From Nemania diffusa (lineage: Eukaryota > Ascomycota > Sordariomycetes > Xylariales > Xylariaceae): a DNA stretch of 64,000 nucleotides. Below, in pieces: positions 27,301 to 42,059 of this stretch. The position numbers were made by a program, and so were the translations under genes. The stretch spans positions 3,410,001-3,474,000 of the forward strand of contig JBBPUQ010000004.1 of the NCBI GenBank assembly GCA_038501195.1. Direction: 5' to 3'. How positions within the stretch are numbered: the first letter of the stretch is position 1; each line of letters opens with the position of its first letter. The notes beneath the pieces were generated by a model that saw only the letters and a program-made list of their open reading frames with translations, made no database searches and had not been told where the DNA came from.

Positions 27301-30300
27301 AAATTATATATTTTATATTTAAATTATAAAATAAGTTATTTATATTGCTTTTAAATTAAGCTTTATATTTTTTGCGATTTAAAAATATTTATAATATATT
27401 ACTTTTTATATAATTTATAAACATTTGTAGTTAATAAAGCTTTATATATTAGTTTATAATTATTTATAATAACTAAAGCTTTATATATTAATTAAAAATA
27501 CAATTTAATAATATGTTATAAAAAAAAAAAGTATAAACAAATAAAATAAAAAGTTAATGTAGATTTAAGTGCAGCATTTTTTTTTGAAGCATTTTTTTCT
27601 AAAGCAGCATTTTAAATAAAAATAATAAGCTGCATAAAAATAGCTATAACAGCAGCCGGTATAAAAAAAATAGTTTTTATTATAACAGCAAATTATATAT
27701 AAATAGCAAGTTATATAAAAACAGCAGCTAATATTAAAAAAAAAATTAGTATAAAAACTTTATTTAATTAATTATTTAATAAAATATTTAACTAGCTATT
27801 TATATTTATAAAATTTTTTGTTTTTTTTATAAATGTTTTTATTAATACTTTAAACTATAAATTAAATTAGTATATATATTAATAAAAAAAATATATATAA
27901 TAAACTAATATAAGTTTTAAAAAAAGTGAAAAAAAAAAGCTATAAAATAACTTTATTAAAAATATTAGTAAAATATATATATAATATATTAAAAAACAAT
28001 TAGTATAAAAATTAATATATTAAATAAATAATATATATATAAAAAATATAACTAAAAAAGAATAAAATATATTTTAATTTATTACTTTTTACTTATTAAA
28101 TTAATTAATAAAATAAATTTAATATAAAATATAAACTATAAAGTTTAAATTATATATAAACTAGTAAATAATTTATTTATAAATTAAAAAAAATAAATAA
28201 ATAATATTTAATAAAAAAATAAAAAGAAAAAGTGTATAATTAATAACTAATATATTAGTAAAAAAAAAAGCAGTTTAAATTATTACTAAAATTAAATAAT
28301 TATTTAAAGCAAAAATAATATTAATTAAATCTAAGTTTATAAAAGTTTTAATTATTTATAAATACTAAACAAATAAACTAAAATATTTTATTATTTATAT
28401 TATAATAAATATATATTTAAAGTTTAGTACTTTTTTTACTTAAGTTATAAATGTTATTAGTTTGAATTAATATTTAAGTTTTTAACTTATTTAGTTATAC
28501 TAATAAATCGTTTTATTTTATATTTAAAATAAAATAATATTTAGTTTTCGCTTTAAATTTTTTAATAATTGGAAATTAAATAATATTATAATAACTTGTT
28601 TAATATAAAGTATATAATAATTAGTACTTAGTAACTAGTTAAAATATATTAAATAGCAAAAAAAAAAATATTTATAAGTAAATATTTAAACTAAGTATGC
28701 TTTTGTAGCTTTTTGTAATATATTGATAGCACTTTTACTAATTTGAAATATTAAATCGTACTATATAATAATTTTATATATAATTTAATAAAATAGTTGT
28801 TTAAAAATTAACAAACTAATTTATATTTAATATTGCTAAATTTTATAAAAAGCTATAGCTTATATATTATTAGCAATATATTAATTGTTATATTAATTAG
28901 TAAAATTTTATTTTTAAGTTTTTAAATTTGTTTTTTGTTTATTTATAATATAGTAAGTATTATTTAAAATCGAAATAGTAGCAGAAATAAGTTTAGGTTT
29001 TTAACTAGCTTTATAGTTTTATTGTTATAAAGAGTTAAAAACTGCTGCTTTTTAATAACTATAAACTAAGCTAATAATTTAAAAAAAAAGCGTTTATTGT
29101 TTAATATAACTAAGAACAAAAAGTCGATATATTAATAATAAGTTTTATTAGTAAAAAAATAAAAAAGTTATAATATTTTTTAAAACAAGTTAGTTATATT
29201 TATTATAAAAAAAATATTTATACTATTGTTTTATATAAGTAGCAATTGTAATAAAGCTAATAAAAGATATATTATAATAAAAATAAAATAAAAAAAAAGT
29301 ATAAAAATAATTTTATTTTTAAAATCAAAGTGTAACAATATAAAATATATTAATATAAATAATAAAATGTTTATTTATATAAAAACTAGTTTAAGTTTTA
29401 CTAAATAATTGTATTTTTAACTTAAGCAGTATAACTTTTATATTTAAATTTTAAATTAATATTTTAGTTAATAAATAGCTTTTAAAACATAAAACTTATA
29501 AATAAATAAAATTACTACTAAAAAACAAATATTGTTTTTAAATATAAATTTTAATTAAAACACTAGTTTATTAAACAATATTATTACAAAAAATATCAAC
29601 TTATTTTTTATAATAATTTTATATATAAGTTATATAATTTTAATTGTTTTTTTAATTTTTTTAATTAATTAGTTATATTTAATATTATATTATAAAATAA
29701 CTTTTAGTTATTTTATTTACTTTAAAAAACATTTATATATATTTATTAATAGTTATATTAATAAGTTTACAGTTTAGTTAATAAGCAGTATATAATATTT
29801 AAAATATATAGTTTTTTAATAACTCCGACTTTATTAAAGCAAAAGTACTGCTAGCAGCAGAAGTGTACTAAAAAAGCTATTTCAAAAAAATAAAAACAGT
29901 TGTGCAAACTTTTAATGTATTATATTGTAAAAACAAAAAAGCTGCTGTAAAAGTTATTATTTCTGTTAATACAACAGCAGTTATAATAAAGTTGTAAATA
30001 ATTTATTAAAAATAGTTTAATATAATATTATATAATGATTTGTTTTTTAAAGCATTTATATAAATTTTTATTGCTTGTAGCATATAATTAACAAAATATT
30101 AAAAATCAACTGTTTTAATTAGTAAAAAGTTTGTTAAATATAATATTAATAAACTTGTTAATTTTTAGTTAAAAATTGTAATATATTTAAATAAATAAAA
30201 AAAAAGCTATAGTTATTACAAATAAAGTTAGCTAATAATTATATTAACTTTGAAATATAGTATAAAATTTCGCAGGTTTGTTGTAAAGTTAACAAAATAA

Positions 30301-32125
30301 CATCAAAATATTTGTTTAATATAAATAAAACGGGGGTTTGTTTAAACTATATAAACAGTGTTATAATATAAACTTATTATAAAATAAAAAATCTGTAGTA
30401 TATTAATTTAAATTTTTGAATATATAGTATTATTATTGAACTAGTTTTAGCTAATAAAAATATAATATTTAACTAAATAATAATTCTAGCTATATAAATA
30501 TTTAAAAAAATCAGTAGTAATGATTTAAACAATATAACATTAATTTGCTTTTTAAAAAACAAGTAAATTGGCGATTTAATTGCTTTAAATTAATTTAACT
30601 ATTTTAATTGTTATATTAGACTAGTTAATTATAACTAGAAAAAGCTTTTATTATTTAATACTAATAAAAGCTATAAAACATATTAGTTTAAAAAAAAAAG
30701 CTAAAGCAGTTTTAATTATTGTTTTTTTATTGTTATATTATATATTTTATAAACTTAAACTATTAAATATAAAGATTTTTTAAGTATATAAAGCTTATTT
30801 AAGCAATAAAATATTTTTAGTTATATAAAATAAAACTGTTAATTATATAAAAAATAGCTTTTTAGCTATATTAAAGTTAATATATAAAAAAACTTTTAAA
30901 CAGTTAACTATTTTAAATATTTAATTTAAAAAAAAAGTATATATAAAGTTATATATTAATAAAATAAAATAATACAAATAAAAAAAAAAGTAGTAATAAT
31001 AACGTTATAGTTTTTTAGATTTTTTTATTAAAACGATTTAAAAAAAAGTTAGTTAATAAAAAAAATAACTTAAAAAAAAATAATGCTATAATACTATTAA
31101 TAAGTATACTATTATTAAAAAAGTATATAAATATTTTAAATAATGTTTAAAAGTATATAAAAACAACTAGCTTTTTTTTATTTTATCTGTTTTAAAAGTT
31201 ATATAAAAATTTATTTATATATTAATAAAGTTAGCAATTAATAAAAAAAAAAAAAAAAATAAAGTAAAATGTTTTTATAATTATATAATAAGCTGAAAAA
31301 AAAACAGAAAAAAAACTAAAATTATAAAAAAATATAAGTTATTAATTGCTAGCAATATATAACTGTAAATAGCAAATTATAAAAGTTGACAAAATAAATT
31401 AATTAAAAATAAAAAGCTAAAAGTTAAAGCTAGAAAAAATAAGTTAATTTATATATATAAATAAGTAATAAAAATTAAAAAAAAAGCTTTAAACAAAAAA
31501 TAAAGTTAATAAAACAGTTATAGTAAAAAACTATAAACTAGTAGTTAATAATTTATTAATGTTAAAAGTTATTTATTAATATTAGCAAAATATATAAAAT
31601 ATGTTTAAATAGTTAAATTTTACAGCTACAAAAGTTTATTTTAAACTTTAAAGCTTTAATTACACAACTATAATAAATATATATACTTTTACAGTGTTGT
31701 AAATAATTAAGCCTATAAAAGTCAGTTTTATAAAAAGTATATAAAATAAATTGTATATTTGAGAAAATAGTATATATTAATTTACAAATTGTATGTTTTT
31801 ATATTTTCTAAATTTTAAAGCTATTAATAAAATTATTATAGTTTAAACAGCTAAAACTAAAACAAATATAAAAAAAAAAGTTTAATTAATACAACATTAT
31901 AAAAAAGCTACTTAAACAATTTAAACTAATATAAATAACTTAAAAAGTATTAGCAGTAAAAAAAAATCTAAAAATAACAATAAAAAAATACTTTATATAT
32001 TAAATCTTTTTAATTCAAAAATATATATAATATAAATCTAATAAAATAAAACAAATTAGTTTAAATAAAAAGTTTAAAAAAAGTAAAAGTTATAAATAAG
32101 TTTTGCAAGTTTAAAAAGTTGAAAA

Positions 32126-32200
32126 TAAATAGTATAAATAATATAAGTAGTATAAGTAGTATAAATAGTATAAATAGTATAAATAGTATAGGTTAAGCGG
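32126..32200 (+). repeat. 9-bp tandem repeat AGTATAAAT
   Basis: About seven to eight consecutive AGTATAA(A/G)T units end abruptly at GGTTAAGCGG. On the minus strand this gives a Thr-Ile-Tyr repeat, an artefact of the repeat rather than a protein. Confidence 0.75.
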
Positions 32201-32277
32201 TGTAAATATGCTGTATAGTTAGTAATAAAAAAAAGTGCATTTAGGAAAATACATTTAAAAAAGTGCAAAAAAAATAA

Positions 32278-32350
32278 GTCCTGTAAGCCCTGTAAATAGG
32301 CCCTGTAGGCTTTATAAATTAGCGATGCAGGCTTTATAAACAGGCTTTAT
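32278..32350 (+). repeat. Short GC-richer repeat, (C/A)AGGCTTTATAAA units
   Basis: Three copies of AGGCTTTATAAA(C/T) follow a related stretch with CCTGTAAGCCCTGTAAATAGGCCCTGTAGG split over shorter units. The tract keeps CC and GG steps and lies about 80 bases after the AGTATAAAT repeat. The two together mark a less-decayed island. Confidence 0.6.
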
Positions 32351-35300
32351 AAAATTAAACTTCCGAAAAAAGTAGGCAATAAAGCAGCTAAACAGCAAAA
32401 AAACTGCCTTTTATTACTATTATTTATAAACCTTTAGTATATAGCTAAATCTTTATTGTTTTTACAACTTTTTGCAAATTAATATATTTAATACTAGCTA
32501 TAAAGCTATTTATTATTACAAATAAATCAAAAGAGCTATTGCAAGTTTTTTTACTTTATTTTAAATGTTTATTACTTTTTTTTTTACTTTTGTATATATT
32601 TATATTAATTTAAACTTAATTATTTAGCTATTTAATACTAAAATATCAAATTTTTACTGCTATCAATTTTATATTTATATATATTACTTAGTTTATTTAG
32701 TATATTATTAAAAAGTTTATTAAATTGTAATAATAACTTGTGTTTATAAAAAAGCAGCGCTTTTATATTATTAATAAACTAACTTTATTTTTAATAATTA
32801 CAAAAATATATAGTTTTTATATTATCAACAGTTTTTTAACACTATAAACAATGTTTTATTAGTGTTACTAAATAAACAGTTTAATGTTAATTAATTATAA
32901 AAAATATTAGTATTAATAAACTATTGTAGCAAGATTCTAGCTGTTTTATATAACTTATAGTACAAAAATACAAGCAGCAAAAGTTTTAGCTAAATATTAT
33001 CTGTTTTATAAAAACAGCTGATTTTATTTGTTGCAAATTTACAAATAAAAAACTAACTTATATTTTAGGCTTTTATATATTTTACTTTGTTATTTAAGTT
33101 AATATAATTATTAACGCTATTTTATTTAATAATATATATTTAAATATTATAAATATTATATATTAATTATTTATTGTTGATTTAAGTTTTTTAGTATATA
33201 AATGTTTTATTTACTTTTTTTTATTTTATTATATTAAAACATTAATATTAATACTGTTAGCTATTTAAACGTAGCACTAGTTTAACAAAATTGCTTTTTT
33301 TGAAATAACAGTAAAATTAGCAAAACTTGTTTTAAATAATAATATTACACTATTTATTTACTTTGTATAATATAATACGCTATAGCTAACAAATAATACT
33401 ATTTAGCAATAAGTATATATAATAACAAATATATATTAAGTACTTACTAAATATCTATATTATAGCTTTTTTGTATAGCAACTAGATCTGTTAGTAATTA
33501 TATTGCTTACTATATTATAAATACTAAGTAAAACATACAACATATAACACTTTGGCTTTAGTATACAATATTAAATAGCGTTTTTTATTTGTAGTTCTAT
33601 AACTAATTATATTAAGTCATTTGTATTATTGAATCAAAAATTGAAGCTAAAAAAGCTAATGTTATTTTTATATAGTACTTTGTTTATTAATTTAATTAAT
33701 ATACTAAACCTTAGTTTAGTTGCTGAAATATTTCTAATTTTAGTATTTAATATATATAGCGTAGCAAATATATAAAATTAAATAAATATAATTTAAAGTA
33801 TTAAAATACTAAAGCTTAAATAACAATATTAACAATAGTATACAATTAATAATTAATTAATTAATAATCTTTTATTTATTAAAGCTATTTATTAAATTAG
33901 ATTTTTAATATAATATACAATTTTATTTTACTGTAAAAACCTTTAAAAACTTATAGTTACACTTACTGACCTAGTTCTACTGACCTGCTAGTAGCCCCAC
34001 TTGCTAGTTTATTTACTAGTTACTTAATACAGTTACTAATTTAACTGTTGCTTATTTAGCAAGAGCTAACTTTACACACTTTAATTTATCGTTTATACTT
34101 AAAGCTTTATTATTTTACTACTTGCTTATTTTTACTTGTATATACAACTACAAAACTATTATACTGTTTTTTATTTTCGAAATCTATTATTGCTAAATTA
34201 TTTGCACATTTTATTAAAAGTTTATTTTAGCTTTTAGTTCTGTTTTGCTGTTTTGTTATATATTTATTATTATATAGCTATATAATAGTTAATATATTAT
34301 ATATACAATTAATTTATTTATAAATAGTTTATATGTTATTTTTAATTAATGCTTTAGTTTATAACTAATTAATTTATGTTGTTAAAACTACATATTTTTT
34401 TATTATAACATAGCAATTTACTATTTTTTTGTTTAATTAATATATAATATATATTTTATATATTTTAAACTAATAAGTTAGTTTTATTTATTTGCTTTTA
34501 AAAAGTTTTAGCTTATATTAACATTTTATAATAGCTTTTTTAAATTTATTAATATATTTAACAACAAATTTATAAAATTTATAAAATTGTATAATTTAAA
34601 TAGTAATAAAAGATTTAATAAACAAGTTAACTATACTAGTACAAATATACGCTTTTATAAAATCTTTTATAATTATTTTACTTCTATAAAATCAAATAAA
34701 ACAGTTAAAAATGTTTAAATTTAGAACTAGTATTATATAAGCTAAAAGTTTTTCTATTTTATTTATAGCTTAAAACTAACAAATCAAACTTTATTTATTA
34801 AAAAAATAAAACAGTTTGTTACTAAAAACTTTAGTATATATATTATTTTAGTTATTTTAAATAACAGCTATTTTGTTTATTTGTTTTAGTTAAAAAAAAT
34901 TTGGTTTTAAACTAGTTAATTTAAAAACAAACAGTATATTGTTTTAAAAGTAATTATAAAAAAGCTATTTAACAAACTTTTTAGTATATAGTAAATCTTT
35001 TTAAATATAAACAATATAAACAACTAAATTTTTGTTAAATAGGCAAATTAGCTGAACTAATTAAATAAATAATTATTATATATAGCGTTTAATATTTTTA
35101 GTTTATAGCGTTTAAAAATTTAATTATATTAAATTTTAATTTAACAACTAAGTTTATTTAATAAAACCTAAAGCAAACTTTTTATTTAATTAAGTAGCTA
35201 CAAATAATAAATTTTAATATTTAAAAAATATAAAAAATATTTAATAAATATATATAAATTAATAGTTATATTAATTTATGTATTAATTTATATACTAATT

Positions 35301-36729
35301 TATATATAAATAAAATTATAAAGCAAAAGTTTAACAATTAAACTTTATAATAGTATGTTTTTTTTTTTAAAAAATCCTAAAGATTTAAAAAAGGGTTTTT
35401 AAAAAGCAAAGCAAATTAAAGATTTAAACAGCTATAATACAACTTGAAAAAGTAACATTGTTAAAATTATAAAAAAAGTTTTATATATTAATGCTTTAAA
35501 AACAATTAGTGCTAAAAACAAATAAATATTTATTTTTTTTAATATTAACATTTTTAACAAAATATTTAAAGCTAATAATTTTTTATAATATATTAGATAT
35601 AGTTAATATATTGAAATAAAAAAATAAATTTAGTTTATTACTTTAAAAAAATACTATATAACATAAATAGTAATATTTTAAAAATTATAACTTTTTACAG
35701 CTAGAAAAAAATACAAAATTAATATAGTACTAATATTAAACAGTAAAAAAACTTATATAAATTGTTAATAAAATAATATATATTTTGTTGCAGCATTAAA
35801 AAAACGCGATTTTTATTTTTTAATATTTTTAAAGCAAGCACTAATAAATATATACAAAAAATATTTTTTTTCTATATTAAAAAACATATAAAATTTAGTA
35901 ACACTAGAACTAAAAAAGCTGAAATAATTAAATAAAGCTTTAATTTTTATACTAGTATTACTTGTTTTTATAATATTATAAACTAAATAATAAAAATAAT
36001 ATAAACATAAACAAAAAGTTTTAATTTTATAAAAAAGATTTTCTAATATATTAGTTATAGCTTTTTTTTATATATAATAAACAAAGTATTTTTTTTTTTA
36101 ATAAGTTAGCTATTTATATTAATTTTTATATTAATTTAAATTTATATAACAAAATTTTTTTGTATAATTTTTTTTAAAAAATTGCCAAAAAAGTTAAAAG
36201 CTTTAAATAAGCTGTTCAATATATAAAATAACATTATTATATATACTGTTTATTATATACTTTTAATATATATAGTTTAAGCTAAAAATATTTAACTGAA
36301 GCTACTATAATTAAATAATCTATAAATAAATTAGTAATATATTAATTTAAAAGTAATAAAATAATAATAAATATATTTTATAAACTATTTTATAAACAAA
36401 AGTATTTTGTTTAATAAATAACTTAAAACAATTTTTATTAATTAAAAATAAAGTTATTATATATATATAATTTTATAAATGTTTTTAAAAATTTTAAAAT
36501 TAAATATTGTTAGTTTTATTGTTTTTAACAATATATATTAAATAATCAAAGTAATTTTTAAAAATATTAATAATTTTAAGCTAATTTTTATAATTTTTAA
36601 AAAAACCGGCGTTTTTATTATTAGAATTTATATATATAAAAGTATAAATAAATAGTTTAAACTTAGAAAACTTAAAATTAAAGTTAGCTACAAATTGTTT
36701 AAGATATTTTTAAAGTTTGCAACTAATAA

Positions 36730-36840
36730 ATTAATATAAAAATTAATACAGATATTAATATAAAAATAAATATAAAAATTAATATAGAAATTAATATAAA
36801 AATTAATATAAAAATTAATACAAAAATTAGTATATAAAAT
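36730..36840 (+). repeat. 12-bp tandem repeat ATTAATA(T/C)AAAA
   Basis: About nine units of AATTAATATAAA with single-base variants. The top strand lacks C and G except for isolated transitions (ACA, AGA). Confidence 0.7.
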
Positions 36841-37520
36841 AAAAACATACTAATAATTTTTAATTTTAGTTATAACTAATTAATAAGTACTGATTTATTT
36901 TTTAAAAGCTATATTAAGGTTTTTTTTTAACTAGTTTAATTGTTTTTTTAATATTTAGCGTTTTATTATAGTTATAGCTTTTTTATAGTTTTTTTATATA
37001 GGAGGTAGATTTGTACTTTATATGTGTGTTTTTACTGTATATAAATTTGTAGATAGTTTTGCTACATTTTTATGTTGTTTTGTAAACTGAAAATTTTTAA
37101 AATTGTTAGCAGTACATTTATTAAACATTTAAGCACTAAATTATAACAATATTAGTATAAATAAAACAATTTAATTAATAAAACTGAATAAAAAAATAAA
37201 ATTTACTTTTGAAATAATTTATTTTAAAATTATAAAAAGTTTATAATTGATTAAAAATAATAACAAAGCAAAAAAAAAACAGTAACTTTTAGTAAAACTT
37301 AATCTGTTAAATTATATAATAAAAAATAGTAAATATAACATGTTTAAAAAAAGTATATATTTTAAAGTTTTATTTAAGTATTAGTTAATAAACCAAACTA
37401 ATTTATAAAGCTTATTTTTTATATTATTTATATTATAACATTTATTAGCTAAGTAAAATTTAAACATATGATTTATAAGTTTATAAAACAATTTAAATTT
37501 AACAAATTGCTAAAACTTAT

Positions 37521-37620
37521 TTTAATATTTACTTATTTTACAACTTTTACTTATTTTATAACTTCTACTTACTTTATAACTTTTATTTATTTTATAACTT
37601 TTACTTATTTTATAACTATT
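37521..37620 (+). repeat. 20-bp tandem repeat, five units
   Basis: Consecutive copies of TTTTACTTATTTTATAAC(T/A)T-like units differ by transitions only: ACTTATTTTACAACTTTT, ACTTATTTTATAACTTCT, ACTTACTTTATAACTTTT, then ATTTATTTTATAACTTTT and ACTTATTTTATAACTATT. Variable C positions (TACAAC against TATAAC) look like RIP differences between once-identical copies. Confidence 0.75.
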
Positions 37621-40600
37621 ATTAACTTTATTTAAATTGTTATAACTTTTTAGCTTATACAATTAATTTATATTTAAGTATTACTATTTTATATATTGTA
37701 CTACTAACTACTTATATTAAAATCGCATATATTATATATAGTACAAACTAGTCTTTTCTTCTGTTGTTGTTATTTAGCTCTTTTTTGCCCGTTAAATCTT
37801 TTTTTAAAGTATTTCCGCTGATATAAATTATATTTTTTAGTTGCAGCATATTATAAGTAGCAGCTTTAGCTTCTTTTTTACAACTAATAATAAATAATTA
37901 TAACACTTAACTAGTAGCTACTACACTATATTTAAATAATAATAATATATTATATTGTTTTTATAATAACTAACTAAATAATATTATTATATATACTTCT
38001 ATTTATGCTTAAATAATTGTAGCAATTTTATTATTAGCAACTATATTACTAAAAAAATAAAACAACAGTTAAAATCAGTAAAGCTTAAGTAATTTGTTCA
38101 ATTTACAAAAAATAAGCAATAAGATTTATATTATAAATAAAAACGTTTTAAACTAAATCAAACATAAATTAAAACAGAATAATTAAATGTTTTTATAAAA
38201 TTGTAATAATAACTTTAAAAATATAAATATTTGTTTTATAAATAAAAAAACAAACAGTTACTTAACAATTTATATATTATTAAATAATACTAATAATATT
38301 ATATATAAATAAAACAAGTACAAAATTAAAAAACATTGTTTGTTATATTTAAATCTTTTTAAATAAAAAAAAAAACTAAAAATGCTTTTATTAATTAGTA
38401 TTTGTAAACAGTTAAACTGCAAAAAAAACTAGCAGTTTTTTTGTTATATTTTGTATTTTGTATTATATAGTTAAAACATATATAAAAACAACTTTTTAAG
38501 TTTATTAAATAAAAATAAATATTTATTTACTAAAAAAATTAAAGCTAGAATATATTTTGCTATTTTATTTAAAAATATAGCACTGCTGCTTTTAGCTATA
38601 TTTATTAGAAATTTTATATTTTATCCTATTCTGTTAAATATAACAGTTTAAAATAATATAAACTATTTAAACTATATTGTAGCACTAATATATATAACAG
38701 CGTTTTATAATCACTAAAATTTAATAATATATAATTAAATTAAATAAATAGCTATATATTAGAACTTTTTGTAAAATAAAGCTTAAAATAATTATATTAA
38801 GCAAAATTTTTTTTATTTATTTTATATATTAAGTTGTAAACTAATATTATATTAGCACAAAAAAAAAAGTCCATTTTAACGTAGTATATAAATATACAAA
38901 TATTATGTTCTAAAGTTAGCTTATACTTTTTTTATCGAAAGTAGTTTGTTAGATTTTAGTTAGTTTATAATATACAAAAAAGTAAAAAATAAACAAAATA
39001 TTAAAAAACAAATAGTATTTAATTAATAAAATTAAACAAAGCTTTATATTAATATAAAAAAACTTAAAAATATAATAAGCTTTAATAAAGCTATATTTAT
39101 TATTAGTATATTTTTAAACTTAAGTAGTAAAACTATATTTAAAAGTTCATTTTAATTAGTATTTACATAGTTAATATTATAGCATGCTACTAAAAAGTTG
39201 CTAATAAAGCAATAAATGCTACAAACTATATAAGCTTATTAACTATTAAATACTATTATATTATTTAGTTTAATTGCTAAAAAGCCGAAAAAGTTTACTA
39301 TATTAGCTAAAAAATTTAACAAAAATATATTTTGTTAAATATTAACAAATTAATAAATATTAAAAACTTTAAACAAAGCACAAAAGTTATTACAGTTTAT
39401 AATAATAATTAAAAAAAAAGCAAATAATATAATAGTATATTTATAAATTTTTAATACTATATATAATAAACAAAGCATTAAAAATAAAGTATATTATATA
39501 GCAGCTATAATAATTATAGCTAGCTAAAATAACTAATTATTATTTAATAACATTTTAATAATTTGTATTAAAAACTGATTTTGTAAATACTATAACAATT
39601 AATATGCTGCAGCTTTTAATTTACTTTTTAATTAAAAAATTGTTTATTTTAACTTTAGTAACTTTATTAGTATTTAGTTGTTTAGTTTAATATATTTTAC
39701 AGTTTATAACATTTTTAAAAGTTTTGTAAGCTTAAATATTAAAGTTTTAAACCTATATACTTTTAAGAAGTATTATAGTAAACATAAAAAGTGCTATAAA
39801 GCGCTAAATCAGTTAAAAATAAAAAAGCAAAATAAAAAACTTGAAGAGCTAATTTTTAAATAATATAATAAAACAAAAAAAAATCGATAAATTGCTATTT
39901 TATATATAATACTTTTATTATTAAACTACAAAAAGTTATTAAAATATAAAAACTAAAATAATAAAATATATATTATTTTTAATTTAATAAATAAAACTTT
40001 ATAATTATATAGTTAAATAGAATGTTTGTTTTATATTTATAAATATTATTTAGATTTAATTACTAAAATTAAATTAAAAATCAATTTAATTAATACAAAT
40101 AAATAAAACAAACAAATCAGTTAATTAATCGATTTTTTACAATTAATATAAAAAAAATAAAAAAAAAGCTATTATATAACTTGTTTTATTAATAAAAAGT
40201 ACTATAACTAAGTTATTTATTTATTAAATAAAATTTTTTATAACTATAAATGTTATTATATAATATTATATATAATATTATATATAGTAATAACTTTTTA
40301 AATATTATAAGTTTTAAATTTAATTAACTATTTAAAAAATACTTGTTTATTACTAAAAGTTTTAAATAAACTAGTTATTTAGCTATAACAATATTTGCAA
40401 TATAATTATAGTAATATTTAATTTATAATATTATTTGTAGCTATTTGTTCAAAAAAAAGCTTTGAAGTAAAAAATGCAGCTAATTTATTTAGCTAGCTAA
40501 TTTTTAGCTAATATACTAAGCTAATAATACTTTTAAACTAAGCTAGTTTTTATTATCTTTTTACAATTTTATAATAAATAACTTCAAATTTATATTATTT

Positions 40601-41972
40601 TAAAATTACAATATAAAATTAATTTAATTAATATTATATTTATTAATATTTAAAAAGCAGCAATAACGAAAAATAGATATTATATAGTTTTTAAAAACTT
40701 TGTTATACTAGTTTAAATATATTATAAAAATTTAAAATTTTCAAAAAAAACAATAAATAAAATCTATTAAGTTAAATTTTTTTAAGTTATAATATTTTAT
40801 TTAAGCACTAAATATAAAAAAATCAGAGATTTTAAAACAAAAATATATAACAAAATATAAACTAAAATATTTGTTTAACTAACATATAAATTGCTTAATA
40901 TATAACTGCGCCTAAGTTAGTATATAATTAATAGATATAAAAAAACAAATATAATAAAAATTTACAACAAGTTTGTTTTTTTAATTAAAAAAAACAATTA
41001 AAAACTAACTAAAAAATAAAACTAGTTAAATATTACATTGTTAAACTTTTAATTTTAAACAATAAACAACTATTTAAACATTTAAATATATAATAGCAGC
41101 ATTAATAATAGTATTATAATTGTTGCAAAAGTAAATAGTAATAAAATTAATAATAAAGCTGTAAACTTTAAAAACAATAGCAAAGCAATATAATATTTAA
41201 AATATTATATAATTAGTAAAACTAAATAAAATAAAAATTAAATTATAAAACTTAAATATAATAAAAATATAAACTTATATTATTAATAAAATTAAAAAAG
41301 CTTTATTAACAAACAACAAATACTATAATTTTTTAAATATAATAACAATTTTAGTTAATAGTTAAAACTTTATTATTAATTTAATATATTAAACTATAAT
41401 TATTATATATAACTATAAAAAATATTTTTTAGTACTTTTAGTTTATTTTATAAACAGAGTAAATTTAGAAAATAAAACAACAAAATTTAATTAAACTAAA
41501 TCAAAAATATAAATTTATAATATAAAACAAAAAAGTTGAACTAAATAAAAAATATATATTTATAATATAAAACAAAAAAGTTAAATTAAATAAATAATAT
41601 ATATATATAAATAAAAAAATAAAAAAATAAATAAATAATAAATATAATTAAAAATAATTAAATAAAATAGTAGTAAAAAATAAAATATAAATTTAATAAA
41701 AAAAAAAACCTGTATTAAGCCTAAAGATTTAAAGTTTAGTTATATATATAAGCTTTATTTAATTTATAGCTATATATAAATATTACGCTATATATAGCTA
41801 ACAGAAAAATCTACTAAGATCTATTTAATAAAATTTATTTTAAAACTGTATTACTTTTTATATAAAATATAAACTTATTTATTTAAAACACAGCAGAATA
41901 TATAGTTAGTAAAAAAGAAACTAAAAGTAAAAACTGCTTTTGTTTTTTATAACTTGTCGAAGGTTTATATAT

Positions 41973-42008
41973 GGGCTGTATAAGCTGTGTGGGCTATATA
42001 AGCTGCGT
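41973..42008 (+). repeat. 18-bp tandem duplication at the AT/GC junction
   Basis: GGGCTGTATAAGCTGTGT (41973-41990) is followed directly by GGGCTATATAAGCTGCGT (41991-42008); the differences are transitions. It lies within 60 bases of the point where composition becomes normal. A nearby imperfect palindrome, GCCCTTG (42055-42061) and CAAGGGGC (42066-42073), flanks ACCC. Confidence 0.65.
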
Positions 42009-42059
42009 AACTTGTATAGCTTATATATATAGCTCTTAAAAACAAAGGCTTCTTTGCCC

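Larger units (their letters stand above)
23066..32125. other. AT-rich RIP debris, no further genes
   Basis: Apart from the microsatellite at 23820-23940 and the relic ORF at 24159-24362 described separately, this is featureless A/T sequence. Homopolymer A runs of 8-15 bases are common towards 31,240-31,260. No LTR pair or terminal inverted repeat could be picked out by eye. Confidence 0.55.
32351..41940. other. AT-rich RIP debris with small GC-richer islands
   Basis: No gene is supported. Less-decayed islands occur at about 33,955-34,040 (repeated CTGACCT and CTAGT words), 36,990-37,090 and 37,750-37,870. A 61-codon frame at 39678-39863 starts on TTG and ends in a Lys-rich tail; its last 40 codons look slightly less AT-biased, but no family is recognised. 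Tandem repeats inside the block are listed separately. Confidence 0.55.
1..42030. other. AT-rich RIP-degraded isochore
   Basis: Nearly every 60-base line here is A/T with a few scattered G or C, and long open frames are absent. The few open frames of 60-96 codons are low-complexity Lys/Asn/Phe/Leu/Ile strings, as expected by chance in such DNA. TpA steps are very abundant and CpG is very rare. In Pezizomycotina this composition is known from repeats mutated by RIP. The edge to normal-composition DNA is sharp, at about 42,030-42,060. It could equally be a subtelomeric or centromeric AT block, because no telomere repeat is visible in the window. Not an organelle genome: no rRNA, tRNA or respiratory gene is recognisable, and it runs directly into intron-containing nuclear genes. 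Confidence 0.9.

Noticed and set aside
32074..32268. Minus-strand ORF with Thr-Ile-Tyr repeats
   Set aside because: The repeat is the translation of the AGTATAAAT tandem array, not a conserved protein.
41800..41830. A third copy of the LTR (CTACTAAGATCTAT resembles CCACTAAGATCTAC)
   Set aside because: Similarity is limited to about 14 bases and flanking sequence does not align with the 308-bp LTR.
1..42030. The AT-rich block as an integrated or misassembled mitochondrial genome
   Set aside because: No cytochrome, NADH dehydrogenase, ATP synthase, rRNA or tRNA sequence is recognisable, even with the fungal mitochondrial code in mind, and the block continues into nuclear genes.
1..42030. CRISPR-like arrays among the tandem repeats
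   Set aside because: The repeats are head-to-tail without unique spacers, and the genome is eukaryotic.
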